DNA of 64,000 bases from NCBI RefSeq assembly GCF_022581195.2, contig NC_061456.1, forward strand, positions 11,472,501 through 11,536,500, written 5' to 3'. The translations under genes were made by a program, and so were the position numbers. Shown here in pieces: positions 9,691-20,735 of the stretch (position 1 is the stretch's first letter; each line of letters opens with the position of its first letter). The stretch comes from Helicoverpa zea (Eukaryota > Arthropoda > Insecta > Lepidoptera > Noctuidae). The notes beneath the pieces were generated by a model that was given only the letters and a program-made list of their open reading frames with translations, searched no databases and had not been told where the DNA came from.

Positions 9691-10535
9691 TGTAACAATT
9701 AAATAATGTAGACTTGTTTGGGTGTGTTGTTTTGAGGGAACTACTGCCCGCAAACGGATAAAAATTTGCCTATTTTCAAGCTCTAAACAAACTTAACGTC
9801 TATTTGTCCCATCCACCAAAGTCAAATAAGACTTTTTTTTTTAAAGTTGACAAAGTTACTGCACGGTCTTTTAACAAAATCATTGAGGGTAAATCCCAAG
9901 TTCACAATATGAATTATTATTATCAGGTTTCCATTATAAAAGTATTGTTCAGTAAACTAATCGAAGAATGTAGGTCACCATAAAAGGCAAACACGTAGAA
10001 TTTTGAAGACCCCCTAAGTGCCTATAGCGAAACCTTCAACCGATTCTTAATTACTTAATTACCATTCTTCCACAACTGTCGAACCTTATGAAATTACCAC
10101 TAAAACTGATCTAAATGAGCTTTTAGCCGTACCAAACGGTCCTCTGGGCATACCCATCACTTCACCTATCTACGCGGTACAGCCGAGCACAGTAGGTGTA
10201 TAATCTCAGGAGGCTATGTCGGTCGGCATCGCAATCTAGCACAGTTTACCATTACAATAGAACGCTCGACTATGTACAGTTAGCGACAAAAGACATATTG
10301 TCTCGCCGAACCTGCGTTTTGCCAATCGCTTGTCCGAGCTTCGATTGTTTTCAAAGGCGCCAGTCAAGTGTGTTTTTATTAAAAGAATGGTGATTTTCTC
10401 GTTTCTGTTATGTTTGTGCATGCAAGGGAAAGAAAATATCAGCGGCAAATTATGAGTATTTCGATTATATAAAATACATTTCCGACTTCAAAAAGAAGGT
10501 TCTAAAGACCTGTAGGTATGTGTGAATGTTTATTT
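9691..10535. other. No gene seen; mostly unique sequence
   Basis: The part at 10140-10400 is less AT-rich than its surroundings and has open frames on both strands, but no domain, signal peptide or splice-site pair is convincing. The end of the stretch (about 10478-10500) carries a short CCGACTTCAAAAAGAAGGTTCT word found in other dispersed repeats here (18950, 46000). Confidence 0.4.
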
Positions 10536-10832
10536 CATGGAAGAAGGAAAGATAACGGAGATGCCATTAGGAAGGTAGGTCAGGCGCCTTCTTGTAGGTC
10601 AAGCAATGTACGGCATGACGCTCGTATTCCTTGTCAAATCGAAACCAATCTGTCAAAGATTTGCCATGATTGAATTAGTGATTTTATTTTGAAAATAATG
10701 GACGTATTCCATATAAGGCGTGTAAGAGTGGAGCTAGTAACTTTCCTCATCCCCCAAACACCCGCATTTTAGTGCGCTACTTTTATAAGAGATTTTGCAT
10801 TGACATCTCCGCTAGCCATTTTGTTCTCCATG
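10536..10832. mobile_element. hAT-type MITE, copy 1 of 3 (297 bp)
   Basis: It starts CATGGAAGAAGGAAAG and ends TTTTGTTCTCCATG, an imperfect inverted repeat of about 30 bp with the core CGGAGATG / CATCTCCG. It aligns along its whole length with 27341-27636 and 40973-41275. The duplication expected at its ends is not visible in this copy; superfamily is taken from the other two. Confidence 0.7.
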
Positions 10833-11806
10833 GGAACATTAGATACATGTTTCGTCCCCTTCCTTCCTACCTACCATCCCTGTGTACCTGCACGTCACAT
10901 GTCTCCATGTCCAAGCTAATTTATCGTTGATTTATCGCTGTTACCCAATGGGCCGGAACCCTTTATGGGTCAGAACTACCGGCGGAATAACAGTGATTGT
11001 GGGACGCTCGTGAAATGACCAGTATTATTGGCTTTTTGATTTCTTGAATTAGTGATTTATTTTTTAATTGGTGGAATGAGTAATGGGTCGTTGATATAAT
11101 CTCTCAGTTGACGGATTTGCCAAATTAGGCAATAATGGCCTGTCCATATTCCTCATTTTGTCAGTTTTTCTAAGATAAACTTAAAAGTGGATATTGCATT
11201 GTAACGCCCAACAGCGTTCACGAACTCAAATACTTCATTAACAGTCTATAACATTTATTGTTATTCTAAAAATACATGCTTTATAAATATCATACAATCT
11301 GACATAAAGTCTAACCCATCTTAAAAAAGCCTCTTACTTATTTCACGTTTAAAAATTGCTTCTATCGCAAGCAATTTTGCCTTCATCCCCGTCACACCTG
11401 TCCAATGATATTCGATACTACTCCTTGCCCCGTCGCCACTTGTTTCGAACATCTGTCTATTTTCCTAGCCGTCCTGTTATTCTCCATCAAAAAAAATACT
11501 TTTCTTTGAAAACAAGTGGAGGTGACAAACATTATATTTTTCTTCGAAGAAATATTTTTTGCGTCGTCACGTACAGTTTATTGCGTTACCTTTCAGAATT
11601 CGTAAGATGTTTTTTTTTTTTTCTAAGAAAATTTTCGTCTAGGTCATACAGGCGTGTTTCGTTGTGTTAGAAATGATTCGGTGTCGTGTCGATATTTTTT
11701 TTTTTTGTGAATAACTTATAATAAATATAATAAAAATCAATAATAAAAATCGTCCGCTTTTCGAAAAGTTATGTACAAAGCGCCTTCTTGTTTAATTTAA
11801 TAATTG
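10833..11806. other. No gene seen
   Basis: AT-rich sequence with long T runs. The open frame at 11356-11670 reads through a T homopolymer and has no recognisable domain. No terminal repeats are seen. Confidence 0.45.
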
Positions 11807-12006
11807 TCTATACTAATATTATAAAGAGGAAAACTTTGTTTGTTTGGTTGGTTGTAATGGATAAACTCAAAAACTACTGGACCGATTTTTAATATTCTTT
11901 CACCATGAGAAAGCTATATTATCTGCGAGTAATATAGGCTATATTTTATCCCGGTGCGGGCAGTAGCTCCCACGGGATGCGGGTGAAACCGCGGGAAAAC
12001 GGCTTG
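11807..12006 (+). mobile_element. Helitron, second subfamily, 200 bp
   Basis: Starts TCTATACTAATATTATAAAG and ends GGGTGAAACCGCGGGAAAAC followed by GGCTTG before T. The family end is normally CTAG, so CTTG reflects a point change. The interior has the stock lepidopteran Helitron wording (TTTGTTTGTTTGGTTGG, ACTACTGGACCGATTTT, CACCATGAGAAAGCTA). Confidence 0.75.
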
Positions 12007-12823
12007 TCTTTCAACAATAGTTGAGCATTCCTTCAAAAATATAACGGAAAAACAAAAAAAAAATCTTTCAATAGTTGAGTACAAACCAACAGCACTTGAA
12101 TCGTTCAACTGATTAATCCTTTTTATTTGTTACTTGGAACTCCTTTTATAAAAGAAAATTAAAATCGAGCTCAAAAATGTTTGTTATTATTTTGAATGTC
12201 AACAGTCAACGCCTTACCTGTAAACAATCATTCGTAAGAAACATGAATCTTTTCTTACTCATATGAATCGAGCATTATCCTACAGACTCTAGTCCTGTCA
12301 CCCAGGTAGAGGGAGGAGGGGTGAAAGGAACAAATTGTTCGACAAACTATTGCGAGACGAACATGAGATACGACAAGATATTCCCAAATATTTCGACATA
12401 GTTCGAGCTTGTACGAAATGCCGTTATAACAGCTCCGAGAACCGATTCACACTGAGAAACCGGGGTATCTGTGTTCGTATTGCTGTTAATTTAATTATTG
12501 TTTGGAAGTGGTCGTGTTTTACGAGATTTCTGTTATTGGATCTGAACTGTAGTGTAGAGGTTTTTTTTTTATAATTATGATATTATATGTATTTGCAATA
12601 CCCAAAAATATATGTCTTTCTCTTAGTATTCCATGCTGCGGTATAAACTTCTTACTTTCTACCTGTAGATGAAAAACTTAAGTCTCGTTTGAGAGCTTTA
12701 GCTACAAATAATGACTGAGAACGGCAACCAATGCAATACAAAGAAAGTAGATTCACAATTTGTCATACATGTCGATAGTCATTTGTTGCAAAAGTAGCAA
12801 ACAATACAAATACATTTTACTCT
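12007..12823. other. No gene seen
   Basis: The open frame near 12335-12574 ends in a poly-T run and has no domain. No repeats with defined ends. Confidence 0.45.
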
Positions 12824-12824
12824 A

Positions 12825-13636
12825 GGCCCGGTTGTTCGTACGTCACGGTAAAGTTAGGCTAAGAACTCACGGAGCGATTTTTAACCGTGCCCGCCGCGGC
12901 TGCGGGCCCGTAGCTTCTGTAGAATGCAGATATACATGTAAAAAATTAAAGCACATTTCACGACGCGATTTACGCCCGCAGTCTGCGCGTTTGTTTGCGG
13001 GTCCCGCTGCACCGGCGGGCAACTAGTAGAATCGCGCGGGCCGCGGTCACCCGCAGCCTCGGCGGGTTGCGCCGCGCGCTCTGCGGTCGATTGGCCGGTT
13101 CACTAATAAGGGCCGATTCACTAAGGGTAACAAATAATCCATAACGATCTCTATCCTGAATCAGTGGATGCACCCAGAACCTTTTGGGTCTTTTTTTTTT
13201 CATTCTTCTGTGAAGTAAGTATAACGCAACAACTCGTTTCTGATGTGTGTCCATGGCGGTCTGGACTTCAACTGATCGTTAACTGCCCGTCTTGCGTCTT
13301 GCGATCATCGCCCGCCACGTTTGCGGGCGATAATCTCAACCGCGACGGCTGTGTAACCGCGCAAATAAACGGTCTCGTGAGTTTGGAAATAAAAACGCAG
13401 TTCCGCCACCGCGGCGGGCACGGTTAAAAATCGCTCCGTGAGTTCTTAGCCTTAAAGTTAAAATTTGACCGATGTCAATTTTGACCACGGTAAATTTGAT
13501 TTTTATTATGGAATTTTAACATTCGTTAAACTAACTAGTACTTCAACAACGCTTTTTGAATTTAAACCCTGTTAATTTTACTGTAACTAGAATTTAACCC
13601 TAACCTTGACGTAACCGAGCTTCGAACAACCGGGCC
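12825..13636. mobile_element. MITE with GGCCCGGTTGTTCG ends, split by a second MITE
   Basis: The termini GGCCCGGTTGTTCG (12825-12838) and CGAACAACCGGGCC (13623-13636) are perfect inverted repeats, and an ACGTCA.GGTTA-type word follows on both sides. With the inner element (12857-13451) and its 3-bp target duplication removed, the outer element is about 214 bp. Its target duplication is not clear, so the superfamily is open. It is AT-rich, unlike its GC-rich insert. Confidence 0.75.
12857..13451. mobile_element. GC-rich PIF/Harbinger-type MITE, 595 bp, nested
   Basis: The first 43 bp (12857-12899) match the inverted last 43 bp (13409-13451) exactly, starting GGCTAAGAACTCACGGAGCG. A 3-bp TTA duplication flanks it (12854-12856 and 13452-13454), the Harbinger hallmark. 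The interior is very rich in CpG and CGCGGGC-like words, far from the AT-rich background. That composition produces several overlapping open frames on both strands, none with a recognisable product. Perfect ends suggest a young insertion. Confidence 0.88.
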
Positions 13637-13961
13637 TTATAAACGTTGGTGATTCTGTTAGACTAGAACCAAGCTGTATAGAATGTATCACCTCTTCCAT
13701 TACTGACAATTCCCAAACACACGGTTTTTACTTACTATGTGACACACGGTTTAATGTAATTTTAGAGGCGTGACGAATGACGGAAGGATATATCGAGTGA
13801 CAAGCATTCATTGCTATGCTTTGAGGAAACGAATTTACCATGTTGTACCGTGACCTGCGAGTTAATTTAGATGTAAATATGTGAAAAGCATTTTGATTTT
13901 GGTTGCCAAAACAGGCACTTTATTTCTGTTTCGGAATCGGAAAGGTAATCGGAAATCAAAT

Positions 13962-14058
13962 CAAACTTTTTAGTCGGTCTGATATCAACCGGACTCGGCC
14001 GCACTGATCTTTGGGTATTTTATGAGCCCGATCAGACTATCGGCCGACTAAAAGTTTG
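13962..14058. mobile_element. Short MITE (CAAACTTTTAGTCGG family), 97 bp
   Basis: Starts CAAACTTTTTAGTCGGTCTG and ends CGGCCGACTAAAAGTTTG, an inverted repeat with TATGAGCCCGATCAGAC in the right half. Related copies are at 16985-17094, 17717-18195 and 53051-53134. Target duplication not established. Confidence 0.7.
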
Positions 14059-15430
14059 CAGTAAAAGGAGGTTCTAATCCAATTTAAAGACAAGTCTAGA
14101 CTATAAAGCTACAAAAAAATCCAGTCTGTGATACTAAGTGCATTCAAGTAATAAATGAAGGAATATTTCTTGACCCCCATTAACTAATTACATGAAAAAC
14201 CGTTGTACTCTTAAAAGCTTTTATTACAAAGTCTTTTGAGTAAGGACTTAATGTCATTAATTTGCGGAAAAGAATGTCTTCGTATTAGAAGACTCGTAAT
14301 TTTTATTACAGAATATAAAGAGAAGTTTGTGCTGCTTCAAATTGAAATATATGATCCACTGTTACTTGTAACTACGTATGTATGTATTTTAACACCACTA
14401 TTGAACTTATCAATGTTAGGTCGATGAAAATCGAATGTGTTCATAACTTGTCATACGAATATCAGAAAGAAGTCGCTTGCATCAAAGAAATCACAACTCA
14501 CTTAATTCCGATAACGAAACCTTTTAAGAAACCTGACACAATTTCGTAACTAAAAGCGAAACTGATTATTCTTTTACATCCAAAAATCCTCCAAGATCCC
14601 ATGACATATACAAATACTTATACCGTACCAAAGATTGCTCTCACACTTCCCAACAAAAGAGTCGAAGCTTTAATCGCACAGTGGTCAACATTCTACTCGA
14701 AATACAATACAAGCCCGGAAACTGTATGAAAATGTTCCCTTTTCGACACTCCGTCAAAGAGACCTATCAAAGCGGGTTTTTGTTGAAAAAAAAAAGTAAT
14801 TTTGATCCATAGAAAAAGGAGTTGCCGCCACAAATGTTTTGTTCCACAAAAACGAAATACAATTTCTTGATAAGTGATTCTCAAAAAACAAAGGCTTTGG
14901 AGAGAATGGAACAGAAATGAGTATTGAACTTCGCACTGACTTATGATGAGTTTTCAAATATGAGGTTCTTTTGCGATATTTGCTTTTGCTGTATTTATGA
15001 TCTCACTATCTTAGTAAATGCGGCGATACACATAAATGTTTATACATAGTTACGACACAATATCATGGCTATTTTCTTTGAAGATTTAAGCAGAGGTAGA
15101 GGTAACTCATACCACCTACGCAAATACGTAACGGTAGGCCTTCTAGGCTTACTAGCCTAGATATAAAACCCTAAAGAGTTACCGCGACCCTAGTACTCAC
15201 AGGGCTCCAGTCGTATACTCATAGCGAGATTGGTCATTTGAAGTTTAAAACATAAGGAAATCAACCTCAACATACTCAACAACTATCCCGGTTGTCAACC
15301 AACAGGCTCGAGGCCCGTTTATCATTCAAATCTATAACCGAAACGATCAATCGTAACCTAAATAAAAATATCAACTCAGAAATGCTCAATACTTCTGGGA
15401 TTCGGAGAGCTGATTTGGCAGAAGTCAGTG
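14059..15430. other. No gene seen
   Basis: AT-rich unique sequence. Open frames at 14236-14427 and 14693-14957 have no recognisable domain. Confidence 0.45.
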
Positions 15431-15436
15431 TCGAAC

Positions 15437-15459
15437 GACCTTTAAAGGTCACAAGGTCA
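15437..15459. promoter_or_regulatory. Cluster of AGGTCA half-sites (possible nuclear-receptor element)
   Basis: A perfect 14-bp palindrome GACCTTTAAAGGTC (15437-15450) runs into AGGTCA at 15446-15451, followed after two bases by a second AGGTCA at 15454-15459 (a DR2 arrangement). AGGTCA direct repeats are bound by insect nuclear receptors of the USP/EcR type. Function is inference; chance occurrence is possible. Confidence 0.3.
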
Positions 15460-16685
15460 GCTCACACCTGACATAATCCTCCAGGCACTACCCACGCTAC
15501 ATGAAAACCGAGTGTAAGTCAAAATCAAGCAGAAGATTATGATCGACTCATCAGAACTTTGGTAACTCCGTGACCTTTTGTTTGAGACTTAATTGATCAG
15601 TTTAATTAGCGTGTCAAAATTGATAAAGCTCACTACTCCTCATTGCGGATCTTAAAATTAAACTGTAAGTATCATTCCAATTTTTATTTCTTCAAGCTGT
15701 TAAGTGTATGTCCTAGTTAATAAATGACAGTTGCCAAAGGAAATCTAATCATAGTTAAATCACGCTTTTATCGAATCTTTAAGCTGCCACACAAAGCAAA
15801 CATCAGTCATTGCACTGTTTTGTGAGCCACAAAGCCACCCCAAGCAAACAAACCCGCCAAACACAAGCTCATACCAACCCCTGAATCTTGTCACAATCCA
15901 AATTCATGCACACTAAATCTCCCAACCAAAACAACGAAATAAACGACACTACTAAATAAAAGCACAAAAAAGACTTGTCACTGTAACCAGTAAACCACTA
16001 TATCCTCGAAATCAGCATAACGGCAAAACACCCAAAAATATTCGCCAAAATAGTGAACAAAGGGCTTGTTAGTATGAAAACAATCGCGACCAACACTCAT
16101 GCATCACTATGATGTTGGCCACAACACGTCAACAGGATAATAATCACGTATGATTCTCGAATGTTCTGGAAGAGACAAATAAGCTAGACGATGTTTTCGC
16201 AGACATTGTTATGTTGCCCATAATTTGCGTAATAGATGGTCGTAAAACATAGATAATGCCTGTTATGGGTGTATTGTCCCTAGAATCTGAGGTGTATACT
16301 TACTACATATACAATGTACACATTTTCGTGTAGTGAGAGATAATCTATCGGGCAATGACCTTGAAGACTTTTTATTTAATTTTTGAACTGATCTGTTCTT
16401 GAATTGGTATAGGATATTCACAATTTCTATGACCTCAATTTACCATTTCCAGATTATATTACCTACTTACAATTTCTGAGCTTAATATTACGAAATTAAG
16501 TAATCCAGACGATATTATATCATCAATTTACTGAAGAAGTCTCTCTCAATTAAGTTGATTGATCATAGCGGAGGCATTATGAAACCTTTTAAGCAAGTTC
16601 TCTTTGCACTTAACAACTTTAAAAGCTGATCGCAAACTTGTAATGTATCTGCCAGTAACTAGCATAATAAAAACTATATTTTACT
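15460..16685. other. No gene seen
   Basis: AT-rich unique DNA without recognisable frames, tandem arrays or terminal repeats. Confidence 0.45.
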
Positions 16686-16689
16686 TGTA

Positions 16690-16805
16690 TTAATATTCTA
16701 ACTCCCACTGGGGTCTTGTTTTCAGTCTTATCGGATCGAGCTGAATACCAATATTTGACAGTGACAAAACTTCAAGACCCAATTACTGGGAACACGACAC
16801 CCTTA
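16690..16805 (-). mobile_element. Very degraded LINE 3' end
   Basis: CACTGGGGTCTTGTTTTCAG, TCTTATCGGAT and GAGCTGAATACCAATATTTGACAG follow the same order as in the LINE ends at 42470 and 50085, but with many changes. No tail or duplication is visible. Confidence 0.4.
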
Positions 16806-16984
16806 GACTTGGTAATTAATAAGACTTGTTAGACTTTCGGGTGTCCTTATTAATGTACTGTTTTCTCATTGGAAATTATCAAGTGAAACTTCATTCTAGC
16901 AAGAATATTAGACACTTACTGGAAAAATCATACCCATAATCATTTAGCCACCTTTGACTGGTTTAGATAGTTGATTCTCATGAA

Positions 16985-17094
16985 ATATTTCAGGAGGTGC
17001 GATACCAGCTAAGTACCTGATCTCTTTGCGTAATACCATTCATCTTCATACTGATTTATGACCCCAAAAAAACTATCGGCCGACTAAAAGTTTG
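16985..17094. mobile_element. Short MITE (CAAACTTTTAGTCGG family), left end decayed
   Basis: The right end ACTATCGGCCGACTAAAAGTTTG is at 17072-17094 and is preceded by the family's ATACTGATTTATGACCCCAA segment. The left end is reduced to GCGATACCAGCTAAGTACC-like remains. Confidence 0.55.
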
Positions 17095-17716
17095 CTGTTT
17101 GCGGTACTCTTACTGGCAAAAATACATCCATGTTCCTTGAGTCACCTTTTGCGTTACAAAGCCAGGGTAACTATTACAAATAAAATGGTTAAACCTGATT
17201 AACAAATCTTAATTAATGTCAAAAAGTCATAACATTTCTTTCTAACAAGTTCCTTCCAGTTTTCCTAGTTCAACTACAGGCCAGGCAGCGGAAACAGCGA
17301 CAGGCGATCCGTCGCGGGAATATACTCTAAGGGAGACAAATAGGTCGCAAAATTGCCATTTACATACATATATAATGAGTAAATATATACCGTGTGTGGT
17401 TTTATTTTCTTATGGACGCTGAACTAGCTTTGAAAACGAATTATGGAGATTCTCCGAGAAGCATATATTTTTTGATATTATTTTGTTGCTTGTTTTCTTT
17501 TTTTTGTCGCTGTTGTGTTTTGTTTATTCATTTGTAAGAGTCGTTGAAGGTTATTGGTGGGTTTGTTTTGGTTAGTCAATGAATATATAGGCAATTATTG
17601 AATAAATAAATAAATGTGAAACACAACAAGTACTTGCACATTGCAAATTAAACAGTCGGCCGGCAGTAGATTCGAAGATTGGCAAAAACTTTTTTTTTAA
17701 TTGATTTCAATCATAG

Positions 17717-18195
17717 TTTTCAGTCGGTCTGATAGCAGTTAAATAATGGCGTCCACGGCCGATTTCGGCCACGGCGGCTGTTCTCATTTAAGGAGATCAG
17801 CCAGCTGCGCAGGACATATAGTGCACTAGCATTTGCGCAGACACAGGTGCACTCCCTATTCCTTCACCCTCATAACCCGATGGGACGGCAATCCGACACG
17901 ACCGGAAAGAGATCAGGCGCAGGACCGACATTTACGTGCTCTCCGATGCACGGGTGAATCAATCACCAACTTCCAGACTACGGGCTACTTTGTGAAAGTT
18001 TAAGAAAACCCACAAAGCGATTTCGGCCCGACCCGGGAATCGAACCCGAGACCTCGAGCACAGCAGCCGCGCTTGCGACCACTAGACCAACGAGGCAGTC
18101 AAGCAGTTAAATATCTGATTTTTGTAGTGTGCTTACTACCATTCATGTTTATACCGATTTATGAGTACAAATAAACTATCGACCGACTGTTTGTC
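17717..18195. mobile_element. Short MITE (CAAACTTTTAGTCGG family) split by a SINE
   Basis: The left part (AGTTTTCAGTCGGTCTGATAGC) and the right part (ACCGATTTATGAGTACAAATAAACTATCGACCGACTG-like) are the two halves of one copy. The SINE at 17745-18101 sits between them, bounded by an 11-bp duplication AGCAGTTAAAT. Confidence 0.65.
17745..18101 (-). mobile_element. tRNA-derived SINE, 357 bp
   Basis: Perfect 11-bp target duplication AGCAGTTAAAT at 17734-17744 and 18102-18112. Read on the minus strand the element begins with a tRNA-like head holding an A box (TGGTCTAGTGG) and a B box (GGTTCGATTCC) of the RNA polymerase III promoter. It ends near GGCCGTGGACGCCATT. It has no coding capacity and depends on a partner LINE. 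The head resembles a tRNA but lacks the context of a functional tRNA gene. Confidence 0.88.
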
Positions 18196-18477
18196 TGTGT
18201 ACTCTAAATGTGAAATAAATAAAACCATTTGTACAGTCAGCAAATAGCGTAAAACACATTAATTTGCAGGTCAATAAAAATAACCCTCAATCCAAACAAA
18301 AGCGAAAAACGTCCGAGTGTCATTTTAACAAAATACTATCTAAATAAATGCAATGGAAACACAATAGGCATATAGGAAACAATTGGTCCCATAATTTATG
18401 TCGCCACAGGCTACGTATATGGGTCACGCTAGCTCGACGCACACCAATGGGAAAAACACTTCACTCTTCACTCATTC
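18196..18477. other. No gene seen
   Basis: AT-rich lead-in to the CA repeat; no recognisable frame. Confidence 0.4.
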
Positions 18478-18494
18478 ACACACACACACACACA
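18478..18494 (+). repeat. (CA)n microsatellite
   Basis: About eight CA units, in a locally GC-richer zone (18400-18600) that also has ACCGCGCGCC and CGTGCGTACG words. Confidence 0.8.
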
Positions 18495-18952
18495 ACTTAC
18501 CTCACACATAGACCCAACCTACGCTCGGGGAACGATTGTCAGTGATACCGCGCGCCTATACGTGCGTACGTAACTGTTTGCGTGTGTGAGTGAACTATTT
18601 GAGTACGATCGTATGAAGTGAATGGTAGGATTGGTTATCTGTGTTGTGGCTATTTGCATGTATCATTTTCTGTTGTAGTCAGCTCTGGACTAATGTAATG
18701 ATGGCGACTCGGACGGACGGTTCTCGACATGAAATCAGATGACATCGCAATTTCGGGTTTGTAAGTAGGTTTTATTGTTGGGTATTGCTTATTTTTATTG
18801 AATGTACGTTAATGTAGGAGCCTGTTTATTTTATGACATAATGTGAATGATTGTAGCGAACTTAAGAAGTTTTCAACTCGTACCATTTTATTAAAAAAAT
18901 ATCGATATTCATGTATCAACAGTACTATAATATAGTGATTTCCACCGACTTC
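18495..18952. other. No gene; GC-richer patch, possible noncoding exon or promoter
   Basis: From 18520 to 18760 the sequence is richer in CpG than its surroundings. ATTTCGGGTTTGTAAGTAGG near 18751-18770 contains a strong GTAAGT donor-like word on the plus strand. The only ATG-led frame before it is 14 codons, so coding is unlikely; a 5' noncoding exon is possible but unsupported. Confidence 0.25.
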
Positions 18953-19100
18953 AAAAAAAGAGGTTCTTAGTTTGACCTGCAAATATGTATGTTTGTGTGT
19001 GGTGTCTTTTGCTGAACCGATTTAGAGCATAATTTTTATCAATACTTTGGAGAAGCCAGTTTAAACAATTTTATTGAAATCGGTTTTATATTTCATGAAA
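18945..19100. repeat. Dispersed repeat with ACCGACTTCAAAAAAAGAGG head
   Basis: The head and the following TATGTATGTTTGTGTGTGGT ... CTGAACCGATTT series recur in this window, most clearly in inverted form at 45660-46040. The repeat is common in Lepidoptera, but I do not know its class. Confidence 0.45.
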
Positions 19101-20085
19101 AGTTCTACAGAAATTAATGATTTGCCACAGTTGAAGTTAAATCAAAAGACAAAAAAAATAAAACTTCCACTAAATTACTTAAACAAAATATCACAAAATC
19201 TACATCACAAAACGGCTATCTCTTAGCCTTTTATCGGCGAGTCTCAGACAAATTTATACTCGAAGGCTCGGACCGATTGGTCTGAACTGAATAATATTTT
19301 CTTCAATGTATAGATAATTGACGGTAGTTTTAAAAGTAGATTTGCATACAGATCTGATAGAAGGAAATATAAAGTGCTTTTGGTTATGTACAAAGGATTT
19401 TCTGCTTTTATTTTTAGCGTTGAATTATTGATAATGAAGTAGTTTTGTATAGATATTGAATATGAGCTCAAAGCAAATGTATCTGCCTGAAATGAAGTGA
19501 GATGAAATGAATTCGGATGTTTATTTTTTGTACTAGCTCATATTTAATAACGCATAAAAGATTTAATGAAAAAAATCGTTTTGTTGAAAAAAAAGAACGC
19601 TTCACTCTATTCGCATGCGAGTTTTTTAAAAGCGTACATTAATCGTATAAAAGTTCAATCGAAGACATCAACATAAACTTCAAAAAGCTAGGTTTGGCCA
19701 CGAACATACCCAAAACCTTGCACCCTGACCTTTACCAACCATAATTACCACTTTCTCAACTACAAAATACGTTCCCTAAAAAGTGTAAAAATAAAAGTAC
19801 GCGCTTGAATGCAAAGCAGTGCATCGCGCGTTCCATTGAGTGCAAGTTGCAGGAGTCAAGTGCAACCATTGTGCGTCCCACAGGAACCAATCTGTTTCAC
19901 TGGCTGTGTTTAAACTATGAGAGCTCAGAGTTTTTCGACGAATTCGGAGTATGTTTTAAGGTATGGGATTTTGGGAGTTATGGTGGTAGGGTTAAGTGTG
20001 TTAATCGTGTGAAATGTGAATATTTCGAAGCCGAACACGGGATTCTGTATTAAGGCACTAATTTGAGATAGATTTCCTTTATATT
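19101..20085. other. No certain gene
   Basis: The frame at 19805-20053 starts MNAKQCIARSIECKL and lies in slightly GC-richer DNA, but it has no domain, no splice context and no homology I recognise. Confidence 0.35.
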
Positions 20086-20089
20086 CAAA

Positions 20090-20255
20090 AAGAGCAGATC
20101 AATTAAAAATTGATTTACTTGAATGTGGCGGCGCTGGTTTTCATCAAAAATTATCTCAGGAAAATCCCTGAAATACCAGTCTTCATCTAAAACTGCATCG
20201 AAATCGGTTCATCCATTTAAAAGCTATGGCGTTGCAGACAGACACGCATATCGGT
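20090..20255. repeat. Dispersed repeat fragment (AAATCGGTTCATCCATTTAA)
   Basis: The words CATCGAAATCGGTTCATCC, AAGCTATGGCGTTGCAGACA and GACACGCATATCGGTCAAAC are typical of a repeat found in many lepidopteran introns. Ends are not defined here. Confidence 0.4.
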
Positions 20256-20599
20256 CAAACTTCTTTCTTCTTTTCTTATTTTTTACGTCAGGTTAAAAAC
20301 GAGTCAAATCAAAATTTTATCACAGTTCGCAGATACATTTCGTACCTACAGAGATTCAGATAACCAAGCAAGACATGACTTCTACATGAGCGATTAAATC
20401 GCTCTCCCCAGAGTAATCATTCAGTCAACTTAAGTGAATGTTCAGATCGTTCATTAGTTCAATCGTTCGTTCACTGGCCCGATCAATGTTCACTCGTGCG
20501 ATTGCTGTCGCCTCTTTAAATTCCATTTTAAAATATTATTTTTGAAACGAATATACTTTATAAATGGTGTAATAGTTAAAGAAAGATCCTTAAGTAAAT

Positions 20600-20735
20600 C
20601 CTTACTTGTATTATAAATGTGAAAAAACCTGTCCGGCTATATTTCCAGTTTTCACACCAAAACTACTGAACCAGTTTAAATGAAACCCACCCAAAACAAA
20701 AATGTGAAAGACTGCCAAGTTCGATAATATGGGAA
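20600..20735 (+). mobile_element. Decayed Helitron fragment
   Basis: CTTGTATTATAAATGTGAAA at the left and CAAAACTACTGAACCAGTTTAAATGAAA inside match the opening and middle of the lepidopteran Helitrons. No CTAG end is found. Confidence 0.45.

Noticed and set aside
12832..13427. Three overlapping open frames
   Set aside because: They arise from the CpG-rich Harbinger MITE, lie on both strands and have no recognisable domain.
18005..18101. tRNA gene on the minus strand
   Set aside because: It is the head of a SINE bounded by AGCAGTTAAAT duplications.
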